Below, piece by piece: positions 18,666 through 27,488 of a DNA stretch of 64,000 nt (its first letter is position 1; each line of letters begins with the position of its first letter). Source of the stretch: Tenacibaculum sp. AHE14PA (GTDB taxonomy: Bacteria; Bacteroidota; Bacteroidia; Flavobacteriales; Flavobacteriaceae); the NCBI RefSeq assembly GCF_019278465.1, contig NZ_CP058983.1:2293501-2357500 (forward strand), written 5' to 3'. The position numbers and the translations under genes were made by a program. The notes under the pieces were generated by a model. The model did not search any database, was not told where the DNA came from, and worked only from the letters and a program-made list of their open reading frames with translations.

Positions 18666-19559
18666 ATGTTCCACATGGAACATCATAAAAAGAAAAAGAA
18701 ATTGAATACAGAAAAAGCACTTTACAAAAACCTAACTCCGTTATTAAACTGTATAGATTATACTGTTTCTGATGAGAGTTATGAAGTAATGTATAATAAA
18801 GAATATGATATGCTTGTTACTTCACCTGTGCCGGTTAATTTAGAAAGTTATTATGCGAGTGATTCATATATTTCTCATACCGATAGTAAGAAAACACTTT
18901 TTGACCGCGTATATCAATTAGTAAAAAACCATACCTTAAATCAGAAATTAAAATTAATAAATTCTTTTAATAAAAAAGATAAAACGATTTTAGATGTAGG
19001 TGCGGGGACAGGTGATTTTTTAAAAGTATGTAAAAATAATAATTGGCAAGTTAATGGAATAGAACCTTCTGATAAAGCAAGAAAATTTGCTAAAGAAAAA
19101 AACATCAATCTTAAAAATGATATTTATGACTATGAAGGAAAACAATTTGATGTAATTACACTTTGGCATGTTCTAGAACATGTACCCAATTTAATAGAAT
19201 ATACGCATCAATTAAAAAAATTACTAAAACCAAATGGTGTTTTAATAATTGCAGTTCCAAATTTTAAAAGTTACGATGCAAACCGTTATAAAGAATTTTG
19301 GGCAGCTTATGATGTACCAAGACACTTGTGGCATTTTTCTAAAACGTCTATAAAAAAATTATTCTCTGATATTGAAATGACCGTAGAAAAAATACTTCCA
19401 ATGAAGTTTGATGCTTTTTATGTTTCGCTTTTATCAGAAAAATACAAATCAAAAAAATCAAGACCAATTCATGCTTTTCTTACTGGTTTAAGATCAAATT
19501 TAAAAGCAAAAGGAAATGGTGAATATTCTTCCTTGATTTATATCATAAAAAACATTTAA
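18666..19559 (+). CDS. Class I SAM-dependent methyltransferase
   Basis: The 297-residue product has the SAM-binding motif LDVGAGTGDFL near residue 103 and an acidic second strand (VNGIEPSDKARKFAKE). The stretch ITLWHVLEHVPN is typical of the Methyltransf_23/UbiG-like group. The substrate is unknown. The start codon lies just inside a parS-like site: the first codons read MFHMEHH, which is what the 14-mer encodes in this frame. An ATG three codons on (18675) is also possible. Confidence 0.85.
   Translation: MFHMEHHKKKKKLNTEKALYKNLTPLLNCIDYTVSDESYEVMYNKEYDMLVTSPVPVNLESYYASDSYISHTDSKKTLFDRVYQLVKNHTLNQKLKLINSFNKKDKTILDVGAGTGDFLKVCKNNNWQVNGIEPSDKARKFAKEKNINLKNDIYDYEGKQFDVITLWHVLEHVPNLIEYTHQLKKLLKPNGVLIIAVPNFKSYDANRYKEFWAAYDVPRHLWHFSKTSIKKLFSDIEMTVEKILPMKFDAFYVSLLSEKYKSKKSRPIHAFLTGLRSNLKAKGNGEYSSLIYIIKNI
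18668..18681. promoter_or_regulatory. parS-like site 3, inside the first codons of the methyltransferase
   Basis: GTTCCACATGGAAC differs by one base from the perfect palindrome; with flanks it reads ATGTTCCACATGGAACAT. It overlaps the translation start of the methyltransferase gene. It is the third such site in 2 kb. Confidence 0.65.
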
Positions 19560-19624
19560 AACGATTTTTAACATCATTTTAATCAATTTAAAATTACAAA
19601 ACACACGATTACATTACAAAATAA

Positions 19625-19662
19625 AAAAAACCTCTTAAAATGAATATTTTAAGAGGTTTTTT
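19625..19662. terminator. Bidirectional terminator
   Basis: The hairpin AAAAAACCTCTTAAAA / TTTTAAGAGGTTTTTT has A and T runs on the two sides. It lies between the rightward methyltransferase and the leftward PorT-like gene. Confidence 0.85.
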
Positions 19663-19707
19663 ATCAGTAAAAATTATATTAAAATATAATACAATAATTA
19701 AAATTTA

Positions 19708-20298
19708 TTAAAGTCCAAATGCTATTGAAGCAGCAAATACACTATTTTTTGGATTATTATCTTCGTAGTTATCTGAGCTATCAAAAACACCGTTAAGTCC
19801 AAAACCATATCTAGCATTTAAAGAAACATTTTCTGATATTTTAAAACCTAAACCTAGATCTAAAGAATAATCTACTTTATTAAAAACATCTTCATTATCA
19901 GAAAAATTTATAGCACCAACTTCTATTTCATCATTTACTAAAAATCCAATTTGTGGACCAGCTTCTAGATAGAATGAATCTGCTAAATAAAATTTTAGCA
20001 TCACTGGTATATTAATATAATCTAACTGAACTTTACCATCAATTCCGTTAGCTTCATTGTTTACACCTTGTGATGAATACACAACCTCTGGTTGTAAGCT
20101 AAAACGATCTGTAACCTTAATTTCATTATAAATACCAATATGAAAAGATGTTCTAATACTTTCTGATTCTACTTCATCTTCAAATGATTTATCAAAATTT
20201 GTTAGGTTAGATAAGTTTAAACCACCTTTAATTCCAAAATTTTGAGCCTGTGTAGTAGCTGTAATCACTAATAATAGTAACATTATTTTAATCTTCAT
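19708..20298 (-). CDS. PorT-family outer-membrane beta-barrel protein
   Basis: The 196-residue product starts with a signal peptide (MKIKIMLLLLVITATTQAQ) followed directly by NFGIKGGLNLSNL, the typical opening of OMP_b-brl_2 (PorT-family) barrels. Later strands include FSLQPEVVYSSQG and LNARYGFGLNGVF. The family is large in Bacteroidota and most members have no known ligand. It is alone between two terminators or gaps. Confidence 0.8.
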   Translation of the reverse strand: MKIKIMLLLLVITATTQAQNFGIKGGLNLSNLTNFDKSFEDEVESESIRTSFHIGIYNEIKVTDRFSLQPEVVYSSQGVNNEANGIDGKVQLDYINIPVMLKFYLADSFYLEAGPQIGFLVNDEIEVGAINFSDNEDVFNKVDYSLDLGLGFKISENVSLNARYGFGLNGVFDSSDNYEDNNPKNSVFAASIAFGL

Positions 20299-20397
20299 AT
20301 AAGTTTATTTTTAAATTCAATACAAATATATATCGATTGATAAAATACATTTAACTGATACCATCTGAATCTTAGCTCATATAATTTGTAAGAATTA

Positions 20398-20796
20398 CTA
20401 GCTGTTTAAAAGGTACATACCAGCAATGGTAATTAGAAAGTAAACAGCTAATGTCATAGCACCTGCATAATCTTTCGCTAAGCGTTGACCTATTAGTAAA
20501 AAGATTAATGATAATGCTGCAATTTGAACTCCTAATAAAGATAATGCTGTATCATCAGTAGTTATTAAATTAAATACTCCGATAAACATAAAAGCACCTG
20601 CAATTAACTCCATCACTAAAATAATAACTAATAAAATTGGTACTAGATTTTTTAAAGGAGAGTTTTTAAAATGATCTTTAATAAAATTTACATTACCATT
20701 CCAATCTGTTACTTTATCAATACCCGATTGTAAGAAAGTAACTATTAAGAAAAGTAGAATTAAAATTTCTGTTGCATTTTGTTGAATAAGTTCCAT
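20398..20796 (-). CDS. DoxX-like integral membrane protein
   Basis: From the ATG at 20796 the product has 132 residues with four hydrophobic segments (about residues 8-24, 48-72, 85-104 and 112-130). The short loop with TDWNGNVNFIKDHF fits DoxX-family proteins. The frame is open to 20844, but the extra 16 residues (hydrophobic and without family match) lie where the promoter should be, so I prefer MELIQQ. DoxX proteins are linked to redox or terminal oxidase functions in other bacteria; the role here is unknown. Confidence 0.7.
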   Translation of the reverse strand: MELIQQNATEILILLFLIVTFLQSGIDKVTDWNGNVNFIKDHFKNSPLKNLVPILLVIILVMELIAGAFMFIGVFNLITTDDTALSLLGVQIAALSLIFLLIGQRLAKDYAGAMTLAVYFLITIAGMYLLNS

Positions 20797-20924
20797 ATAA
20801 TTGATTTTTAGCAAATATAACTTTAAAAACAAAAATTGTAACATTTTATAAAAATAGAGTCAAATAAACAAAGTAGATATTATTGTATCTTTAACAACAA
20901 ACTAACTATAAAAATTAAAAAACT

Positions 20925-21848
20925 ATGCCTATTTATTATTATCCAGTTATCTTTTTTGGTCTTATATTATTATTTGCTTCATTTTTTACGGTAAAGCAAC
21001 AAACTGCTGCAATTATTGAGCGTTTTGGTAAATTTCACAGTATTCGTCAGTCTGGCTTACATCTAAAGATTCCTTTAGTAGACAGAATTGCTGGAAAATT
21101 AAGTTTAAAAATTCAGCAATTAGATGTAATTATTGAAACAAAAACATTAGATAATGTATTTGTTAAACTAAAAGTTTCTGTTCAATATAAAGTTATAAAA
21201 GAAAAAGTAGAAGATGCTTTTTATAAATTAGATTACCCGCATGATCAGATTACCTCTTATGTATTTGATGTTGTTCGTGCAGAAGTGCCTAAGATGATAT
21301 TAGATGATGTGTTTTTAAAGAAAGATGATATTGCTATTGCTGTAAAATCTGAATTAAATGAAGCAATGATGACGTATGGTTATGATATTATTAAAACCTT
21401 AGTTACCGATATTGATCCGGATGCGCAAGTAAAAGAAGCAATGAATAGAATTAATGCTGCCGATAGAGAAAAAACTGCTGCACAGTATGAAGGGGATGCA
21501 CAACGTATTTTAATTGTAGAACGAGCAAAGGCAGAAGCTGAAAGTAAACGTTTACAAGGACAAGGAATTGCAGATCAACGTAGAGAGATTGCCCGTGGTT
21601 TAGAAGAATCTGTAGAAGTACTAAATAAAGTAGGTATAAATAGCCAAGAGGCATCTGCTTTAATCGTCGTAACTCAGCATTACGATACATTACAATCAAT
21701 TGGACAGGAAACAAACAGTAATTTAATTTTATTACCAAATTCGCCACAAGCAGGAAGTCAAATGTTAAACGATATGGTAGCTAGTTTTACAGCAAGTAAC
21801 CAAATAGGTGAAGCAATGAAGAATCCGAAGCCCAAAAAACTTAATTAG
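20925..21848 (+). CDS. SPFH/Band 7 (stomatin-like) membrane protein
   Basis: The 307-residue product has an N-terminal membrane anchor (about residues 3-22) and the SPFH domain start VKQQTAAIIERFGKFHSIRQSGLHLKIPLVD. A C-terminal coiled coil (about 170-225, rich in Ala/Glu/Lys/Arg) follows. This is the stomatin/prohibitin layout, whose members form ring-like membrane scaffolds and often work with proteases. No NfeD or protease gene is next to it. It is a single gene ending at a strong terminator. Confidence 0.9.
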   Translation: MPIYYYPVIFFGLILLFASFFTVKQQTAAIIERFGKFHSIRQSGLHLKIPLVDRIAGKLSLKIQQLDVIIETKTLDNVFVKLKVSVQYKVIKEKVEDAFYKLDYPHDQITSYVFDVVRAEVPKMILDDVFLKKDDIAIAVKSELNEAMMTYGYDIIKTLVTDIDPDAQVKEAMNRINAADREKTAAQYEGDAQRILIVERAKAEAESKRLQGQGIADQRREIARGLEESVEVLNKVGINSQEASALIVVTQHYDTLQSIGQETNSNLILLPNSPQAGSQMLNDMVASFTASNQIGEAMKNPKPKKLN

Positions 21849-21853
21849 ATAAT

Positions 21854-21889
21854 AAAAGCTCGATTTGTTTTATACAAATCGAGCTTTTA
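21854..21889. terminator. Bidirectional terminator
   Basis: AAAAGCTCGATTTG and its complement CAAATCGAGCTTTT flank a 7-base loop, with T runs downstream. It lies between the SPFH gene and the convergent tatA. Confidence 0.88.
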
Positions 21890-21914
21890 TTTTTATATGA
21901 TAAAAAGTAATAGA

Positions 21915-22106
21915 TTATTTCTTTTCTTCTACTTTATTTTCTTCTTCATCTTCTTTAGTAGCAGATTTAAACTCTTTAATACCTGTTCCTAAACCTCTCA
22001 TTAATTCAGGTATTTTACGACCTCCAAATAATAATAATACAACTACAACAATCAATGCTATAGAAGCACCACCTGGTATTGCTAAAAAAATATTTAATGA
22101 ATTCAT
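21915..22106 (-). CDS. tatA: Twin-arginine translocase subunit TatA/TatE
   Basis: The 63-residue product has one membrane helix ([15 protein letters not shown]), the hinge FGGRKIPEL and an amphipathic helix ([14 protein letters not shown]), then an acidic and basic tail. These are the defining parts of TatA, which forms the pore for export of folded proteins. tatC is not adjacent. A full TTG-19-TATCTTTG promoter lies just upstream, inside the tail of the preceding gene, so tatA can be transcribed independently. Confidence 0.92.
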   Translation of the reverse strand: MNSLNIFLAIPGGASIALIVVVVLLLFGGRKIPELMRGLGTGIKEFKSATKEDEEENKVEEKK

Positions 22107-22127
22107 TTGTTCTAATTTTTAATGCTA

Positions 22128-22157
22128 CAAAGATACTAAATTAACTTCTCTGTTCAA
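22128..22157 (-). promoter_or_regulatory. Promoter of tatA
   Basis: On the minus strand TTG (22157-22155) and TATCTTTG (22135-22128) are separated by exactly 19 bases, which is the Bacteroidota sigma-ABfr pattern. The -33 part overlaps the last codons of the upstream GIN-domain gene, whose stop is at 22141. Confidence 0.75.
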
Positions 22158-22818
22158 TTACTCCACCAATTACTTTTTTATCTTTAAAAACTTCTGGAGT
22201 TCCTTTGTAAAAAATAGAACCACCAAAAGAAACTTTAGCATCTAATGTTTCACCAGCTTGCACTTCTACTTTAGATCCTGAGCCTGCACGTACATAATTT
22301 AAATCACTTACAATTAAATTGTACCCGTGATAAATTCCTCCTAAATTGGCTTCTACAGTTTGATTCTTTGTTGTACCTGAAAGCTTAATAACAGCACCTG
22401 ATACACTTTTTACCATAAGATGCTTAACATCTACAACTATATTGATAAAGGCGCCTTCTTGGGCTTTAATTTCAATTTGTGATTGTTCAATTTTTTTACC
22501 AGTTATAGTAGCACCTTCATTAGCATCAATAGTTTCTAATAACGATGCATAATAAAGCGTAATTTTCACTTTACCATCTGCTGTAGTTTCAGGGAAATTT
22601 AAAGCTATTTTTAAAGTATTGTTTTTATTTTTAATGCTTACTTTATCTGTTTTTTCGCCAGTAACAATAATTTTATTTTCGTCTGATTTAACCAATTCTA
22701 AATCGATACCATTGTATACTTTAACTGTAGAGAATTCTCCTAATTGTTTTGTTAAGGTTGTTTGAGCAGATGCTACAATAGGCATCAAAAACAAACATAT
22801 AAACACTAATTTTTTCAT
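22141..22818 (-). CDS. Secreted GIN-domain (DUF2807) protein
   Basis: The 225-residue product has a signal peptide (MKKLVFICLFLMPIVASAQ) and then the putative auto-transporter adhesin, head GIN domain: a right-handed beta-helix-like series beginning FSTVKVYNGIDLELVKSDEN. Proteins of this family are common in Bacteroidota and are exported to the periplasm or surface; their function is not settled. tatA follows downstream in the same direction. Confidence 0.82.
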   Translation of the reverse strand: MKKLVFICLFLMPIVASAQTTLTKQLGEFSTVKVYNGIDLELVKSDENKIIVTGEKTDKVSIKNKNNTLKIALNFPETTADGKVKITLYYASLLETIDANEGATITGKKIEQSQIEIKAQEGAFINIVVDVKHLMVKSVSGAVIKLSGTTKNQTVEANLGGIYHGYNLIVSDLNYVRAGSGSKVEVQAGETLDAKVSFGGSIFYKGTPEVFKDKKVIGGVIEQRS

Positions 22819-22909
22819 TTTTAATTTTATTAATTAATAAGGTATAATCAAAAATAATACCAATACTATAAAGACGAATATCAAAATTTATTGTGACAAC
22901 AATAAAAGT

Positions 22910-25126
22910 TTAATGCGAAATTAAATGAAAATCTAAATGTTTACGTTCTAAATCGGTGTTTTTAACTTTAACAACAACTTTATCTCCTAATTGAATTATA
23001 TTTTTTGAAGATTGACCAACAATAGCATATTGCTTTTCATCAAAAATATAGTAATCATCTTTTATATCTCTAATTCTAACCATTCCTTCACATTTGTTGG
23101 CAGAAATTTCTACGTAAATTCCCCATTCGGTTACACCAGAAATTACACCTTCAAATTCTTCGTCTTGATGGTCTTTCATATATTTAATCTGCATATATTT
23201 TATGCTAGATCGCTCTGCTTTTGCAGCCATTTCTTCCATTTGTGAAGAATGTTTACATTTTACTTCATATTCTTCTGCTTTTGGAGACTTTCCGCCATCT
23301 AAATAATGCTGTAATAAACGGTGTGTCATTACATCTGGATAACGACGAATTGGTGAAGTAAAGTGAGAATAATAATCGAAAGCTAAACCATAATGCCCAA
23401 TATTTTGAGTGGTATAAGCTGCTTTACTCATAGAACGGATTGCTAAAGTTTCTACCATATTGGCTTCTCCTTTTCCTTGAACATCAGCTAATAACTTATT
23501 TAAAGATTGCGATGTTTTTTCTTTAGTTTCTGTATCAATTTTATAACCAAATTTATTAATAATGTTCTGTAAAGAAGCTAATTTATCAATATTTGGTTCA
23601 TCGTGTGTACGGTAAATAAATGTATTTTTTGTTTCTTTTCCTTTAGAAAAACCTATGAATTCAGCTACTTTTCGGTTTGCTAGTAACATAAACTCTTCAA
23701 TAAGTTTATTAGCATCTTTAGATTCTTTAAAGAAAACTCCTACAGGATTTGCCTTTTCATCTAAATCAAACTTCACTTCAACTCTATCAAAAGATATTGC
23801 ACCAGCTTTCATACGCTTTTTACGCAATTTTTTAGCCAATTGATCTAGTTTTAAAGTAGCTTCTACAATTTCTGGTGTTACTTCATATTCTTTATCTATA
23901 ATAGAAATATCAAGCGGCATTGTATACGGCTCAACAGTATCAGAAAGTGTACAATTTTCTATGATTGATTGTGCTTCTTCATAGGCAAAACGTTGATCTG
24001 AATAGGTAACAGTTCTACCAAACCATTGATTTACAATTTGCGTTTTTTCGTTGATTTCAAAAACAGCAGAAAAAGTTAATTTTTCTTCATTTGGTCGTAA
24101 AGAACAAACTCCGTTACTTAACATTTCAGGTAACATTGGTACTACTCTGTCTACTAAATAAACAGATGTTGCGCGATCATATGCTTCATCATCTAAAATA
24201 GTTTTTGGTTGTAAATAATGAGAAACATCAGCAATGTGAATTCCTATTTCGTAATTCCCATTTTCTAATTTTGTAAATGACAATGCATCATCAAAATCTT
24301 TTGCATCCTTCGGATCTATTGTAAAGGTTAAATCTTTACGCATATCACGACGTTTGGCAATTTCTTCCTCTGTGATTTCTATTGGTAAATTCTCTGCTTC
24401 TTTTTCTACTGCTTCATCAAATTCGTATGGTAAACCATATTCTAGTAAAATAGAATGTATTTCGGTTTCATGCTCACCAGGTTTTCCTAAAACTTGCGTT
24501 ATTTTACCAAACGGATTTTTAGAATTTTCTGGCCAATCGATCATTTGAACAACCACTTTATCGCCATCTTTTGCGCCATTTATTTTGTTTTGAGCAATAA
24601 ATAAATCCGCAGACATTTTTTGGCTATCTGGTATTACAAATCCAAAATTTTTATTCATCTGTAAAACACCAACAAACTCAGTTTTTTTACGTTCGATAAT
24701 TTCTACTACTTCAGCTTCGTATTTATTAGATCTACGTTTTTGATAAACATAGGCTTTAACCGTATCTTGATGTAATCCTTTTCCTAAATTTATTGATGGA
24801 ATAAATATATCATTCTCAAAATCATCCGACATAAAATATCCATTTCCATTAGATGTTAAATCTAACGTACCAATATGGTATTTACGATCTTCATTAATTT
24901 TATATTTACCTCTATCTATTTCTTTAATTTTCTTATTTCCGGTAAGTTCTGCTAATTTTTTAAGTACTTGCGATTTACCATCGGTATCAGAAATTCCCAT
25001 TTTAGCAGATATCTGCTTATGGTTATATGTTTTTGAATTGTCTTCGTTTAAAATTTTAAATATATTTCTGGTCAAGTCTTTTATTACTCTACCTTTTTTC
25101 TTGTATATTTTTTTCTTTCTAGTCAT
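22910..25126 (-). CDS. rnr: Ribonuclease R
   Basis: RNase R is a processive 3'-5' exoribonuclease that degrades structured RNA. The product has an N-terminal helix-turn-helix-like region, two cold-shock OB folds (GNGYFMSDDF..., FGFVIPDSQ), the RNB catalytic core with DPKDAKDFDDALSF near residue 275 (the metal-binding Asp residues), and a C-terminal S1 domain (FEGVISGVTEWGIYVE). The frame is open to 25162, but MTRKKKIYKKKGR from 25126 is the more likely start. That gives 738 residues. It is divergent from the lipid kinase gene. Confidence 0.95.
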   Translation of the reverse strand: MTRKKKIYKKKGRVIKDLTRNIFKILNEDNSKTYNHKQISAKMGISDTDGKSQVLKKLAELTGNKKIKEIDRGKYKINEDRKYHIGTLDLTSNGNGYFMSDDFENDIFIPSINLGKGLHQDTVKAYVYQKRRSNKYEAEVVEIIERKKTEFVGVLQMNKNFGFVIPDSQKMSADLFIAQNKINGAKDGDKVVVQMIDWPENSKNPFGKITQVLGKPGEHETEIHSILLEYGLPYEFDEAVEKEAENLPIEITEEEIAKRRDMRKDLTFTIDPKDAKDFDDALSFTKLENGNYEIGIHIADVSHYLQPKTILDDEAYDRATSVYLVDRVVPMLPEMLSNGVCSLRPNEEKLTFSAVFEINEKTQIVNQWFGRTVTYSDQRFAYEEAQSIIENCTLSDTVEPYTMPLDISIIDKEYEVTPEIVEATLKLDQLAKKLRKKRMKAGAISFDRVEVKFDLDEKANPVGVFFKESKDANKLIEEFMLLANRKVAEFIGFSKGKETKNTFIYRTHDEPNIDKLASLQNIINKFGYKIDTETKEKTSQSLNKLLADVQGKGEANMVETLAIRSMSKAAYTTQNIGHYGLAFDYYSHFTSPIRRYPDVMTHRLLQHYLDGGKSPKAEEYEVKCKHSSQMEEMAAKAERSSIKYMQIKYMKDHQDEEFEGVISGVTEWGIYVEISANKCEGMVRIRDIKDDYYIFDEKQYAIVGQSSKNIIQLGDKVVVKVKNTDLERKHLDFHLISH

Positions 25127-25238
25127 TAATCTTCTGCTTGTTTTATTGTTACCAAAGTACAAATAAATTTAGGTTTTGTTTATTAAAAAAGTGTTACCAA
25201 TCTATTTTGTATTTTGGCTTAATTATATTTTATTATTT

Positions 25239-26150
25239 ATGATAAATTCTTGGTTTGTTATTGCAAATCCTTTTTCAGGAAATAAAAAACTTTCTAAAAA
25301 TTGGAAAGAGATTGAGCAATTGTTAAACGAAAGAAATATCGATTTTTCTTATGCTTTTACAGCGTATTCTAAACACGAAATTGAATTGGTACACACTGCT
25401 ATTCAACAAGGTTATAGAAATATAATTTCCGTTGGTGGAGATGGTACACTACATCATGTAGTAAACGGAATTATGACGCAAAGATATGTAAAAACTTCTG
25501 ATATTACAGTGGCAGTGATTCCTTTAGGTACAGGAAACGATTGGATTAAGACTTATAGCATACCAAATAACATAAAATTAGCCATAGATTTAATTTACCA
25601 ACAAAAAACAATTTTACAAGATATTGGCTATTTAGAACTAACAAATACTACTGCTTTCTTTAATAATGTTGCAGGAATTGGTTATGATGGTTATGTTGTT
25701 AATAAGTTGAATACACTTAAAAGATTCGGTCCTTTAGCCTATCTTTTAAGTGGTATTGCTGGTTTATTATTCTACAAAAAAACTTCTTTTACTATTGAAG
25801 TTAATAATAAAGTAATTGAAACAAAATGCTTAATGACTTTATTCGGAATTTGTAAATATTCAGCAGGAGGAATGCAATTAACTAAATATAAGGATATTAC
25901 AGATGGGCTATTTGATATAACCATTGCTAAAAATTTATCTCTTTTAGATTTAATTGTAAATATTAAAAAATTATATAACGGCTTAATTGTAAATCATAAG
26001 AAGGTAGAAACACACTTATCTAATACATTGTTAATAACTCCGTCTTCTCTTAAAAACCCCATGTTTATTCAGGCTGATGGGGAATTAATAGGTACCGGAA
26101 AAGTAACTGCAACTATATTACCAAAAGCTATACAATTTATAATTTCTTAA
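25239..26150 (+). CDS. YegS/BmrU-type lipid (diacylglycerol) kinase
   Basis: The product is about 303 residues from the ATG at 25239. Key motifs are FVIANPFSG at the N-terminus, SVGGDGTLHHVVNG (the nucleotide-binding GGDGT) near residue 66 and PLGTGNDW near 98. These define the DAGK catalytic domain of the YegS/LCB5 family, which phosphorylates diacylglycerol or related lipids. The frame stays open to a TTG at 25176, but that extension is hydrophobic and would cover the rnr/yegS promoter gap, so I take the ATG. Confidence 0.9.
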   Translation: MINSWFVIANPFSGNKKLSKNWKEIEQLLNERNIDFSYAFTAYSKHEIELVHTAIQQGYRNIISVGGDGTLHHVVNGIMTQRYVKTSDITVAVIPLGTGNDWIKTYSIPNNIKLAIDLIYQQKTILQDIGYLELTNTTAFFNNVAGIGYDGYVVNKLNTLKRFGPLAYLLSGIAGLLFYKKTSFTIEVNNKVIETKCLMTLFGICKYSAGGMQLTKYKDITDGLFDITIAKNLSLLDLIVNIKKLYNGLIVNHKKVETHLSNTLLITPSSLKNPMFIQADGELIGTGKVTATILPKAIQFIIS

Positions 26151-26224
26151 AAAGTTAAAAAAATCTTAATAAAATTGTAACATTTCACAAATTATTACGT
26201 CTTTATAATAAGAAGTTACTAATA

Positions 26225-26392
26225 ATGAAAAACTTACGTAAAATAATAGGTTTATTTATATTCATATTTGTTACAGGTATTATAGTTACCGTAATAAGTA
26301 TTAATACTACTTTAAATGAAAAACCTACTACAAATTTAGTTAAAGCTAAAGACACTATCTACCTTATTAAAAAAGGGAGTAGAACAGTATAA
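26225..26392 (+). CDS. Small single-pass membrane protein, unknown
   Basis: This is a 55-residue open frame starting MKNLRKIIGLFIFIFVTG. One membrane helix (about residues 7-27) is followed by a polar tail ending KKGSRTV. A basic N-terminus before the helix suggests the tail faces out. It lies between the lipid kinase and the long AT-rich gap. It is short and I do not recognise a family, so it may be spurious, but the helix-plus-tail layout is protein-like. Confidence 0.5.
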   Translation: MKNLRKIIGLFIFIFVTGIIVTVISINTTLNEKPTTNLVKAKDTIYLIKKGSRTV

Positions 26393-27053
26393 TAAGTACT
26401 TTTTCTATTTTATTCTTATTTATCAACATCACTAGTTTTATATATTATTTTAAAAGAAATTTATTCTTTTAAATAAACACATCCTTAATTTTAAAGAATT
26501 TCAAAACTTCCATTTTTTTAAATTTAAGGTTATTAACATATATAATATTATATATAAAGAATTTTTAAAATTTAAAAAAAGAAATGATTGTTATTATAGT
26601 GTGTTAATATGTGGCATAAATAAATGATTAAATTTTTGTGAGTATCAGTTATTAAATAAAATAAACATGTTATTAGCTTAATAAAATGTTTAAAATCAAT
26701 TAGAAAACATAGTTATTAACAAAACTTATAAACAACTATTAACTGTTAATTATGAATACTTAATTTTATTTACATTGTAAACAACAGGTTAATTTTATGT
26801 TGATAAATGTTTATTAGAAACTCATAAAAAAAGTTGTGTATGTAATAGTAGTTCTTGTATTGTAAAAAAAATGTAATAAATCAAATAAACTTTTTAAAAT
26901 ATACCATTACTTCTTAACAATTAACTAACATTACTCAAGTACTTAAAAACTAATCACTTATTAAGAATACTTAAAAAAGCATTGTTAATTACTGTTGATA
27001 ACCCTGAATATCTGTATTTTTGTAACACACAACTAAATTAAAATCAACAAATT
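26393..27053. other. AT-rich gap with DnaA-box-like 9-mers: candidate replication origin
   Basis: There is no gene in these 661 bases, by far the longest gap in the window. TTATCAACA, one base from the DnaA box TTATCCACA, occurs at 26420-26428 (plus strand), 26798-26806 (minus) and 26993-27001 (minus). Related words are TTATTAACA at 26530-26538 and 26713-26721, and TTATAAACA at 26726-26734. An extreme AT stretch (about 26521-26580) could be the unwinding element. Three parS-like sites lie 8-10 kb to the left. dnaA itself is not in the window, and AT-rich DNA yields such words by chance, so this is a candidate only. Confidence 0.4.
26995..27022 (+). promoter_or_regulatory. Promoter of rpiB
   Basis: TTG (26995-26997), a 17-base spacer and TATTTTTG (27015-27022) fit the Bacteroidota promoter. 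The -33 part overlaps the DnaA-box-like word at 26993-27001. Confidence 0.65.
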
Positions 27054-27488
27054 ATGACAATTGCCATCGGAAATGACCATGCAGGTACCGAGTATAAATT
27101 CGAAATTATTACTCTTTTAGAAGAATTAGGACATAAGGTTATTAATTTTGGGACTAATGATACTAATAGTATGGATTATCCTGATGCTATTCATCCAACA
27201 GCAGAAGCTGTAGAAACTGAACAAGCTGAAATGGGTATTATTTTATGTGGTAGTGGTAATGGTGCGCAAATGACAGCTAATAAACACCAAGGTGTTCGTG
27301 CTGCTTTATGTTGGAATAATGAATTGGTAATATTAACACGTCAACACAACAATGCTAATATTTTAACAATTCCGGCTCGTTTTATATCATTACAACAAGC
27401 ATTGGGTTTTGTAAAGTTATTTTTAAGTACAGAATTTGAAGGAGGACGTCATGCAGGTAGAGTTAATAAAATAGCTAATAATTGTTAA
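27054..27488 (+). CDS. rpiB: Ribose 5-phosphate isomerase B
   Basis: RpiB interconverts ribose 5-phosphate and ribulose 5-phosphate in the pentose phosphate pathway. The 144-residue product begins MTIAIGNDHAGTEYK and has the active-site Cys region GIILCGSGNGAQMTANK and RAALCWN. All are family hallmarks and the length is normal. Its stop codon overlaps the ATG of the following acetyltransferase gene (TAATG), so the two are translationally coupled. Confidence 0.93.
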   Translation: MTIAIGNDHAGTEYKFEIITLLEELGHKVINFGTNDTNSMDYPDAIHPTAEAVETEQAEMGIILCGSGNGAQMTANKHQGVRAALCWNNELVILTRQHNNANILTIPARFISLQQALGFVKLFLSTEFEGGRHAGRVNKIANNC

